A DNA stretch of 8,049 bases from Candidatus Firestonebacteria bacterium RIFOXYA2_FULL_40_8 (GTDB lineage Bacteria > Oederibacteriota > D2-FULL-39-29), in contig MFGS01000057.1 of assembly GCA_001778355.1 (NCBI GenBank), forward strand, positions 12,828-20,876. The letters run 5' to 3'. How positions within the stretch are numbered: position 1 is the stretch's first letter; each line of letters opens with the position of its first letter. The translations under genes were made by a program, and so were the position numbers. Below the pieces are notes generated by a model. That model was given only the letters and a program-made list of their open reading frames with translations. It did not search any database and was not told the DNA's origin. This document shows positions 1-5,879 of the stretch, in pieces.

Positions 1-2
1 AA

Positions 3-737
3 GATGAAAATAAAGATGAAAAACATAATAAAGAAATGGATAAAGATAAAAATAATAAAGGAGATAAGGAAGAAAGCATTGAGGATAAAGTAAAAAGATG
101 GAAAGAGGAAAAAGATAATAAAGGAAAAAAAGATAAGAACGACGGGGATGATAACGGCAAGGATAAAGAGAAAAAGGATGAAAACAATCAGGATAAATTT
201 AATAAATGGAAAGATGAAAGCCTGGATGACAAGCTAAAAAGATTAAAGGAAGAAAAAGCAGGCAAGTCTTCAGGCGGGAGCAAAGATAGCAAGGGAAATA
301 AAGAGGGGATGAGAGGCGGGTTGGAGGTAAAGGATCTTCCCGTCTACAATATGGAAATAGCAGTTATGGATATGGCAAGTGAAAATATTACATCCAGTGT
401 GGTCTCTATAGCCACGGAGCTGCTTAGAAATAACCTTATAAATTCCGGCAAGTATAAAGTGATTGAGAAATTTGATCAGGACAAGGCCATAAGAGAAAAA
501 TACCGGGATGCCGGCTGTACCGCGCCGGAGTGCGCCGTTGAAGTCGGAAAAATGTTGAGCCTACAGGAAGTAGTGATAAGCTCGGTGAACAAGCTGGGTT
601 CGAAATACATAATAAATTCGGTCATGATAGATGTAAGGTCCGGGAAAACCACCGTTTCTGCCACCGCGGAGTGTAGTTCCGTAAATGATTTTTCCATAGC
701 GTGCAAAGAGATAGCGGGCAAATTAATTAAAAGATAA
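3..737 (+). CDS. CsgG-like domain protein with charged low-complexity N-terminus (5' partial)
   Basis: The frame is open to the left edge with the same Lys/Asp/Glu-rich composition, and the Met at base 36 has no Shine-Dalgarno, so the true start probably lies outside the window. Numbering from that Met, residues 1-95 are highly charged and carry two imperfect repeats (around ESIEDKVKRWKEEK and ESLDDKLKRLKEEK). This region is probably disordered or coiled coil. Residues 105-233 resemble the two domains of the next gene: an EIAVMD strand, a TELLRNNL helix, GCTAPECAVEVGK with Cys161 and Cys166, and a third Cys at 213. The fold resembles CsgG/LpoB-type periplasmic domains, which in characterised families act in secretion or envelope assembly. 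The exact function here is unknown. The next gene starts 77 bases downstream across a nearly all-purine spacer, so co-transcription is likely. No signal peptide can be judged because the N-terminus is missing. Confidence 0.75.
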   Translation, partial: DENKDEKHNKEMDKDKNNKGDKEESIEDKVKRWKEEKDNKGKKDKNDGDDNGKDKEKKDENNQDKFNKWKDESLDDKLKRLKEEKAGKSSGGSKDSKGNKEGMRGGLEVKDLPVYNMEIAVMDMASENITSSVVSIATELLRNNLINSGKYKVIEKFDQDKAIREKYRDAGCTAPECAVEVGKMLSLQEVVISSVNKLGSKYIINSVMIDVRSGKTTVSATAECSSVNDFSIACKEIAGKLIKR

Positions 738-814
738 AGGAAGCACAAATAGCAAGGAAAGCAAAGAAAGAGAAGAAAAAGAAAGAAGGGAAATAAAAGA
801 AGGAAAAGGATTGG

Positions 815-2089
815 ATGATGAACAAAATATATTCCGTAATAATGCTGATATTGGTTTTATCCGGAATGGGAACAGCGAAAGAAAAAATAAGAATAGCGGT
901 TATGGACTTGGATGCGAAAAATGTTCCTAAAGCTACGGCTGTGGCGGTGTCTGATCTTCTCCGCAATGATCTGTATGCTTCACAAAAGTATACTATTATT
1001 GAAAGAAAACAGATGGAAAAAATATTAAAAGAGCAGATGTTCCAGCAATCGGGTTGTGTCTCCACCGAGTGCGCGGTGGAAGTTGGAAAACTCCTGAATG
1101 CCACCCAGATGATAGTCGGAAGTATAAGTACCGTGGGGATAGAATATAGTATTACCATAAGAGTTGTTGATGTTGAGACCGCAGAAACTAAGTTCTCCGC
1201 TACTCTTGCATGTAAGTATGAAGCCGAGTTTAAAAATATCAGCAAAACGCTTATTTCACGTTTAGCCGGTGTGGAAATTCTAAAGACGGAAGAAGAAAAA
1301 ACCAGAATTGCCGTAATGGACCTGGACGCGAAAAATGTGCCTAAAGTGACGGCCTCTACCATCTCAGATCTTTTAAGGAACGATCTTTATTCGGCAAATA
1401 CTTATGTTATTGTGGAAAAAAGCCAGATGGAAAAAATACTGAAAGAACAGATGTTCCAGCAAACCGGATGTACTTCGACCGAGTGCGCGGTGGAAATTGG
1501 AAAAATATTGAATGTTACACAAATGATAACCGGAAGTATCAGCATGCAGGGCATAGAATATTATATAACTGTAAAGGTGGTGGATGTCGAAACCGGGGAA
1601 ACCAAGTTTTCTGAAACGACAACCTGCAAGTATGAATCAGAATATAAGGGCCTTAGCAGAGCGATCATCTCTAAATTAACCGGAGTCGGGACCACATTTC
1701 TTTTGACGGAAGAAAATACCCCTTTTGATGTTGCAAAGTACTCGGCTATGTTTCCCGGCTGGGGGCAGTTTAACAACGGACAGGAAATTAAGGGTGCAAT
1801 TATTGCTATTGTTGAAGTTGGCGCCCTCACCGGCGCGGTTCTTACTTATCTCCAGTACAATCAGGCGGTTGTGGATTATGACGCGGCGCCTGCCGGTTCC
1901 GATTTTGGCGGAATGGCGGAGCATATCCAGTACTTAAACAACTTAAATAAAAACTACCTGTATTGCGCTCTAGGGATCTGGGTATACGGAGTACTGGACC
2001 CTTTTATCTTCGGTATCAACAGCAACCGTAGGTTTACAATGGATTATAAAAATGACAAAATCCAGCTGGCTTATTTAGTGAAATTTTAG
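815..2089 (+). CDS. Secreted protein with two tandem CsgG-like domains and a C-terminal DUF5683-like membrane segment
   Basis: 424 residues. A signal peptide covers about residues 1-21 (hydrophobic IMLILVLSGMGTA, no lipobox Cys). Two CsgG-like domains follow, about 24-157 and 162-295, offset by exactly 138 residues. Both carry IAVMDLDAKNVPK, SDLLRNDLY, QMEKILKEQMFQQ and TECAVE(V/I)GK. Cysteines occur at C81/C86/C133 and again at C219/C224/C271, suggesting a conserved disulfide or metal site. From about 312, FPGWGQFNNGQEIKGA matches the opening of DUF5683-type domains, with hydrophobic segments near 336-356 and 390-408. ATG 815 and ATG 818 are adjacent; the AGGA at 807-810 suits the second slightly better. 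The family probably senses or assembles something in the envelope, but no specific role can be assigned. The NHL lipoprotein gene follows after 10 bases. Confidence 0.85.
   Translation: MMNKIYSVIMLILVLSGMGTAKEKIRIAVMDLDAKNVPKATAVAVSDLLRNDLYASQKYTIIERKQMEKILKEQMFQQSGCVSTECAVEVGKLLNATQMIVGSISTVGIEYSITIRVVDVETAETKFSATLACKYEAEFKNISKTLISRLAGVEILKTEEEKTRIAVMDLDAKNVPKVTASTISDLLRNDLYSANTYVIVEKSQMEKILKEQMFQQTGCTSTECAVEIGKILNVTQMITGSISMQGIEYYITVKVVDVETGETKFSETTTCKYESEYKGLSRAIISKLTGVGTTFLLTEENTPFDVAKYSAMFPGWGQFNNGQEIKGAIIAIVEVGALTGAVLTYLQYNQAVVDYDAAPAGSDFGGMAEHIQYLNNLNKNYLYCALGIWVYGVLDPFIFGINSNRRFTMDYKNDKIQLAYLVKF
883..1702 (+). repeat. Internal direct duplication encoding two CsgG-like domains
   Basis: The two domains are recognisably related in DNA as well as protein, with a period of 414 bases. 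For example, the stretch around 1013-1048 recurs around 1427-1462 with few changes, both coding QMEKILKEQMFQQ. Third-position differences are scattered, so the duplication is not fresh, but it is younger than the split from the single-domain upstream gene, whose copy is much more diverged. Confidence 0.8.
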
Positions 2090-2099
2090 GAGCTGATGA

Positions 2100-3077
2100 A
2101 TGAAACAAGTATTTGCGGGTGTAATACTTGCACTGTTTATTTCCGGATGCACCGGTAATTTCAACAGGAATAATCCCCTCGATCCTGGTGCTGTTACCGG
2201 TATAAATACAGCGACCACTTCGACAACCGGAGCCAAATTTATTAGATGGGGAGGGATAGGAAGCGGTGACGGTCAGTTTTCCGCTCCCCGCGGTGTTGCT
2301 TTAGATTCCGCAGGAAATGTGTATGTGGCTGATACGGGTAACTACCGCATTCAAAAATTCACCTCCTCCGGAAGCTTTATAACAAGGTGGGGCAGTAACG
2401 GCACGGGAAACGGTCAGTTTAGTTCTGCAATCGGGGTAGCCGTTGATTCCTTGGGATATGTTTACGTGTCTGATAGTAATAATAATTGTATACAAAAATT
2501 CACCTCTGCCGGTAGTTTTATATTAAAGTGGGGAAGTCCGGGCGGCGCAACGGGTTCATTTGCCTCACCTTATGGTATTACCGTTGATCCCTCTGACAAT
2601 GTGTATGTCGCGGACAATAATAATTACAGGATCCAAAAATTCAGTTCTTCCGGTGATTTTTTGACGGCATTTGGGGGTTATGGTCCCGGCGATTCCCAGT
2701 TTTATTCTGTTTCTGCTGTAACTGTAGATGCTGCCGGCTTTGTTTATGCGGTTGATTCCAGCCTCCGTTGTGTGAAAAAATTTACCTCAAGCGGTGTTTT
2801 TGTTTTAAAATGGGGCGAAAGCGGTTCAGGAAGCGGACAGTTTATTACCCCCACAGGAATTACCGCGGATAACTTAGGTAATATATTTGTTACGGATATA
2901 ACCAATAAAGTTGTTCAGGCATTCACCTCAACAGGAAATTTTGTGGACAAATGGGGCAGCAGTTATGCCGGGGATTTCCAGTTTGATTACCCTTATGGAA
3001 TAGCAGCGGATTCCTCCGGATATTTATTTGTCTCCGAGCTTTACGGTCATCACATGCAGAGATTTTCTACACGGTAA
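2100..3077 (+). CDS. NHL-repeat beta-propeller lipoprotein
   Basis: 325 residues. The N-terminus has a lipobox ending FISGC17, so the mature protein should be a lipidated outer- or inner-membrane protein. Next comes NFNRNNPLDPG, a motif seen near the N-terminus of many envelope lipoproteins. Six NHL repeats follow with an exact 47-residue period; the G/S/F-x-F anchors fall at residues 58, 105, 152, 199, 246 and 293. The repeat core reads P.GIAVDS.GNVYVADS.N.RIQKF. The last repeat stops after its RIQKF-equivalent strand (MQRFSTR). The missing KWG strand is supplied by KFIRWGG at residues 46-52, the classic velcro closure of a six-bladed propeller, so the protein looks complete. NHL propellers usually bind proteins or polysaccharides; the ligand here is unknown. 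The Shine-Dalgarno AGGAG (2088-2092) overlaps the upstream TAG stop, so the gene is in the same operon. Confidence 0.88.
   Translation: MKQVFAGVILALFISGCTGNFNRNNPLDPGAVTGINTATTSTTGAKFIRWGGIGSGDGQFSAPRGVALDSAGNVYVADTGNYRIQKFTSSGSFITRWGSNGTGNGQFSSAIGVAVDSLGYVYVSDSNNNCIQKFTSAGSFILKWGSPGGATGSFASPYGITVDPSDNVYVADNNNYRIQKFSSSGDFLTAFGGYGPGDSQFYSVSAVTVDAAGFVYAVDSSLRCVKKFTSSGVFVLKWGESGSGSGQFITPTGITADNLGNIFVTDITNKVVQAFTSTGNFVDKWGSSYAGDFQFDYPYGIAADSSGYLFVSELYGHHMQRFSTR
2271..3077 (+). repeat. Tandem NHL repeats, 141-bp period
   Basis: Six coding repeats of 47 residues each show no length variation between units; the sixth is shortened to 33 residues by the stop codon. The DNA copies are diverged, with recurring blocks such as TTCACCTC coding F-T-S at each unit. 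The strict period is consistent with growth by whole-unit duplication. Confidence 0.85.
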
Positions 3078-3133
3078 AACCTCAGGAGTTAATTATAGAC
3101 TCTCCCGGATATGTCTATGTAAGCGATAGTTAA
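3077..3133 (+). pseudogene. Out-of-frame relic of an additional NHL repeat
   Basis: Directly after the stop of the NHL gene, shifted by two bases, codons 3080-3130 read PQELIIDSPGYVYVSDS followed by TAA. This closely matches repeat 2 of the gene (GVAVDSLGYVYVSDS). Compared with the normal 47-residue spacing, about 70 bases are missing between the RFSTR strand and this fragment. It is therefore best read as the remains of a seventh unit removed by a deletion plus frameshift. The relic runs into the last bases of convergent aroB. Confidence 0.65.
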
Positions 3134-4227
3134 ACAAAAGTACTAAGAATCAACTTTTCCGGGATATTCTCAAATACTTTTACCCTGCCTATCTCTACCG
3201 GAAGGACAAATCTGTTTACGCCCGAGACGAATTTCTTGTCACGTTTCATGGATGCGAGTATTTTACCCGGGGCTATACCTTGGACTGAGGTTGGAAGCCC
3301 GGCTTTCTTTAGAAGAGCTTCTATTCTAAATGCTTCACAGCCGCAAAGGCATCCGAGTTTTACTGCCAGTTTAGCGGCTAAGACCATGCCAATAGCTACG
3401 GCTTCTCCGTGGTGGAACTTTTTGTAGTTGGTCGCGGCTTCAATCGCGTGACCGAGAGTATGCCCGTAGTTGAGTATTATCCTGATATCTTTATCGTCCC
3501 TCTCGTCTGCCGAAGTTATCCTGGCTTTGATACCCGCACAAACGGGGATCATTTTATCAAGAGCGGTTTTATCGTATTTTAAAAGCTGCCCCATATTCTT
3601 TTCAAAGAAAGTAAAGAGCGGCTTATCCTTAATAATCCCGTATTTTATTGCTTCCGCCAGACCGCATTTTAGCTCTCTAAGAGGGAGTGTTTTTAAAACT
3701 GCAGTGTCCATGTAAACCATTTTTGGCTGCCAGAAGGCGCCGATAAGGTTCTTTGCTTCTCTGAAATTAAAGGCCGTCTTGCCTCCCAGCCCGCAGTCAA
3801 CGAGTCCGAGCAGCGTTGTCGGGACCTGAATATAATTAACCCCGCGCCTGTATGTGCTTGCCACAAAACCGCCGAGGTCGCCTGTAACTCCGCCGCCTAG
3901 AGTGAGTAAAATGACTTTCTTCTGCTGGTTCTTATCAAAATCATAAAGTGCATTGAGTAGTTTTAAAAATGTCTTATAGTTCTTCTGCTCTTCGCCTGCG
4001 GGAATTATAACTTTTCCAATATCGGAAAATCCGCCATTTTTTAAAGCTGATAACGTTTTCTTAAGATAAAGTTTGGCGACATTTTTATCAGTAATTATGA
4101 AAATAGAGTTGCCGCATTTTAGCTTTTTGATTTCCCGCCCGAGGTCAGTCAAAATATTATTACCGAGAACGATATTGTAGCTCTTGTCGGTTTTTATTTT
4201 CAAAGCTATTTTTATTATTTTAGGCAT
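3130..4227 (-). CDS. aroB: 3-dehydroquinate synthase
   Basis: 365 residues, normal length. The enzyme converts DAHP to 3-dehydroquinate, the second step of the shikimate pathway, using NAD and a divalent metal, in the cytosol. Visible family motifs are GGGVTGDLGGFVASTYRRG (residues 111-129), VPTTLLGLVD (135-144), GGKTAFN (148-154), AEAIKYG (191-197), GHTLGHAIE (255-263) and HHGEAVAIGM (272-281). Glu192, His256 and His273 match the expected metal ligands, and Lys150 and Lys159 lie in the substrate-site blocks. The usual D-S-S-V/I-GGKT block reads DCGLGGKT here, an uncommon variant. The start overlaps the end of the M48 gene by 8 bases, with GAGG 8 bases upstream of the ATG inside that gene, so translation is likely coupled. 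It ends convergently 52 bases from the NHL gene. I see no convincing terminator in the gap. Confidence 0.97.
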   Translation of the reverse strand: MPKIIKIALKIKTDKSYNIVLGNNILTDLGREIKKLKCGNSIFIITDKNVAKLYLKKTLSALKNGGFSDIGKVIIPAGEEQKNYKTFLKLLNALYDFDKNQQKKVILLTLGGGVTGDLGGFVASTYRRGVNYIQVPTTLLGLVDCGLGGKTAFNFREAKNLIGAFWQPKMVYMDTAVLKTLPLRELKCGLAEAIKYGIIKDKPLFTFFEKNMGQLLKYDKTALDKMIPVCAGIKARITSADERDDKDIRIILNYGHTLGHAIEAATNYKKFHHGEAVAIGMVLAAKLAVKLGCLCGCEAFRIEALLKKAGLPTSVQGIAPGKILASMKRDKKFVSGVNRFVLPVEIGRVKVFENIPEKLILSTFV

Positions 4228-5458
4228 TTTTTACCTCATCGGCTTGGAATTCTTCTGCCATTTTGATCCTGGCAAGCATCGGAGGATGGGAAGCGAACCA
4301 GAAAGTCAGGAAGTCATCCGTGTAAAGGTAGGACTTGTTGTCTTTTGCAAGCCGTACCATGCTGGAGATAAAAACTTCCTTTTTCTGCGTGGTTTTCAGT
4401 TCGAATGTATCCGCGGTCACTTCCATTTTTCTGCTGATAAAACTATCCAGAGGTGTCGTGAAATAAGTGTAGACGGTCAGTATAAACAAAAGGAGAGGAA
4501 GTCCTGCCGCTTTTGAGATCTCCAGACCGTTTGAAAATTCAGGAAAAGTTAAAGCTATTAACCAGGCAATAACGAAAGAACCGAAGAAACCTAGAGCAAT
4601 GCCTTTAAGGACATGGTGATGTTTCCAGTGTCCTGCCTCGTGCGCCACTACGGAAGCTACTTCTTCCGGCGTGTTGTTTTTTACCAGAGTATCAAATATG
4701 TATATGGACTTTTCCGGACCAAAACCGGTAAAAAAGGCGTTCGTGTGTTTTGAGTACTTGGACTCATTTATCTGAAAGAGTTTTTTCAGTTTAATACCAG
4801 CTTTATTTGCAACCTCAAAGATAGGCTTGGTATATTCACCCTGTTCGAAGTTGCTCTTTTTGTAGAAAAGCGGGAGAACCAGATACGGATATAAAAAGGT
4901 CAGTATAAGGTCAAAAACCAGGAGAACTGCAGGGATGAACCAGACCCAGTTGGTTTCGGCTTTTCTAAACGTCATATAGGCTGCGGAGATTATTAGGATA
5001 TTTATAACAGCGCTTACGGAGAACTGTTTAATATTGTAAATCAGCCAGTCCTTTAAGGTCAGATTGGAAAATCCGAATTTATGTTCAAGCACATAGGAAA
5101 AGTAATACATAAATGGTAAATTTAATAGGAACTGGATAAGGATGTAGCACAATGCAAAGAGCGCGGTTTGTGCGGTCAGATAACCAAAAGAAAGAGGAGT
5201 TAGAATATCTGACAGGCAGACTGAAAAGCCGCTAAAGAAGAATACGAGGGGGAAAAGCAGGTCTATTATCTTTTTAACCACACCTGCGCCAAAACCCCTG
5301 TCGTGGTACTCTTTTCCTTTCTTAATATCGTCTTCGGTGAAGTATTTGAGTGCAAGTTTCTCTTTTGCCTCTGTTTTTCCGCCCTTTTTATCCAGATAAG
5401 TGAAGAGGATCCGGAGAAGAATGTAAGAAACTGTTAAGATAATAAAAAGAATTTTCAT
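4220..5458 (-). CDS. M48 family integral-membrane zinc metalloprotease (Ste24/CAAX prenyl protease type)
   Basis: 412 residues, the size of full-length Ste24-type enzymes. Several hydrophobic segments are visible (about 2-20, 71-90, 95-125, 145-168, 177-200, 290-312, 325-345). The catalytic motif HEAGH is at residues 283-287, and the third zinc ligand is probably Glu346 in RKMEVTAD, with Asp350. Family landmarks include SKHTNAFFTGFG (about 236-247), IFDTLV before the active site, and SHPPMLARI near the C-terminus. Eukaryotic Ste24 trims prenylated CAAX proteins. Bacterial relatives, which have few known prenylated substrates, are thought to act in membrane-protein quality control; the role here is inferred from family only. 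The start has AGCGAGG a few bases upstream. It is the first gene of an operon with aroB, with a promoter at 5565-5593 and a roughly 100-nt structured leader. Confidence 0.93.
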   Translation of the reverse strand: MKILFIILTVSYILLRILFTYLDKKGGKTEAKEKLALKYFTEDDIKKGKEYHDRGFGAGVVKKIIDLLFPLVFFFSGFSVCLSDILTPLSFGYLTAQTALFALCYILIQFLLNLPFMYYFSYVLEHKFGFSNLTLKDWLIYNIKQFSVSAVINILIISAAYMTFRKAETNWVWFIPAVLLVFDLILTFLYPYLVLPLFYKKSNFEQGEYTKPIFEVANKAGIKLKKLFQINESKYSKHTNAFFTGFGPEKSIYIFDTLVKNNTPEEVASVVAHEAGHWKHHHVLKGIALGFFGSFVIAWLIALTFPEFSNGLEISKAAGLPLLLFILTVYTYFTTPLDSFISRKMEVTADTFELKTTQKKEVFISSMVRLAKDNKSYLYTDDFLTFWFASHPPMLARIKMAEEFQADEVKNA

Positions 5459-5472
5459 TATAACCTCGCTTC

Positions 5473-5500
5473 AAAAAAAGATTCTCCGCCCTTGGCGAGA
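5473..5500 (-). terminator. Attenuator-like hairpin with U-tract in the M48 leader
   Basis: On the minus strand a stem of seven pairs (TCTCGCC against GGCGGAGA, one bulged G, AAG loop) is followed after three bases by seven T's. It lies between the predicted transcription start (~5558) and the M48 start codon, so it would act as a leader attenuator rather than a terminator of an upstream gene. The stem is built from a dispersed repeat, so the resemblance to a terminator could be incidental. Confidence 0.45.
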
Positions 5501-5519
5501 TCTCACCGCAGGTGGACAC
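5485..5519 (-). repeat. Dispersed hairpin repeat, copy 1 (M48 leader, sense orientation)
   Basis: On the minus strand it reads TGTCCACC, a short loop, GGTG, then GAGATCTCGCC, a 3-base loop and GGCGGA. The same order of blocks occurs on the plus strand at 7398-7443, before the AsmA-like gene, and inverted at 7279-7357. GAGATCTC is itself an 8-base palindrome. Confidence 0.7.
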
Positions 5520-5564
5520 TGATAAAGTTTGCGTTACATTTTCATTAATTTCACGAACTAACCC

Positions 5565-5593
5565 ATTTTACCCATACCTGTAAAAAAAGTCAA
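5565..5593 (-). promoter_or_regulatory. Predicted sigma-70-type promoter of the M48-aroB operon
   Basis: On the minus strand, TTGACT (5593-5588) is separated by 17 bases from TAAAAT (5570-5565). Both boxes match five of six consensus positions. This predicts a transcription start near 5558 and a leader of about 100 nt. Confidence 0.6.
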
Positions 5594-5608
5594 TGTTTAA
5601 GAACGTGT

Positions 5609-5787
5609 TTAGAGCGTGGAGTTTTCCCATTTTCTGCTCCGGTTCGCAACTGGAGGAAATTTATCTCCATGTTCGGCGGCTGAATAACTCGCTTTGCTCG
5701 AACAATTCAGCCTTTTTTCCGAACATTTCAATAAATTTCTGTACGTTGCTCACAAGTCCCAGAAAACAGGAGAACTCCGCTTGCTAA
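5609..5787. repeat. Long imperfect palindrome (~179 bp)
   Basis: The left half, starting TTAG at 5609, aligns along its length with the reverse complement of the right half, ending CTAA at 5787. Matching arm blocks from outside in: TTTTCTG 5630-5636 with 5760-5766; GCAAC 5646-5650 with 5745-5749; GAAATTTA 5656-5663 with 5732-5739; ATGTTCGG 5669-5676 with 5719-5726; GGCTGAAT 5678-5685 with 5705-5712. The loop is about 5686-5704. A-runs flank both ends (5582-5588 and 5786-5793). No transposase is visible. It could be a non-autonomous MITE-like element, a decayed inverted duplication or a structured RNA. Confidence 0.75.
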
Positions 5788-5831
5788 AAAAAACTGTTAT
5801 GCCTTATAAGTGGAAAACTTAAATTAAGAAC

Positions 5832-5865
5832 AAAAAAAAGCCCCGGCATCTTTCGACGCCGGGGC
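5832..5865 (-). terminator. Rho-independent terminator of the PorV-like gene
   Basis: The stem has 11 pairs with a GAAA tetraloop. GCCCCGGC at 5840-5847 pairs with GCCGGGGC at 5858-5865, extended inward by three more pairs. On the minus strand eight T's follow directly (plus-strand A's 5832-5839). It lies 14 bases past the stop codon at 5880-5882. Confidence 0.93.
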
Positions 5866-5879
5866 CGGTGACTATTTTT

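Noticed and set aside
727..1362. Minus-strand open frame of 211 codons opposite the CsgG-like genes
   Set aside because: It lies antisense to two well-supported genes, its composition mirrors their codons, and it has no recognisable domain or ribosome binding site.
3078..3129. Possible bidirectional terminator between the convergent NHL and aroB genes
   Set aside because: Only weak, interrupted pairing (AGGAGT with ACTCTCC) and no T-tract in either direction.
4515..4524. GAGATCTCCA inside the M48 gene, resembling the dispersed repeat
   Set aside because: It is ordinary coding sequence (within LEIS) without the GCC...GGCGGA part or flanking hairpins.
5688..5700. CTCGCTTTGCTCG in the palindrome centre, resembling the aptamer core on the opposite strand (GCAAAGCGAG)
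   Set aside because: None of the flanking GEMM elements (tetraloop stem, second hairpin) are present, so it is a chance match.
5593..5787. 64-codon plus-strand open frame in the intergenic gap
   Set aside because: It coincides almost exactly with the long palindrome, has no Shine-Dalgarno and no recognisable protein sequence.
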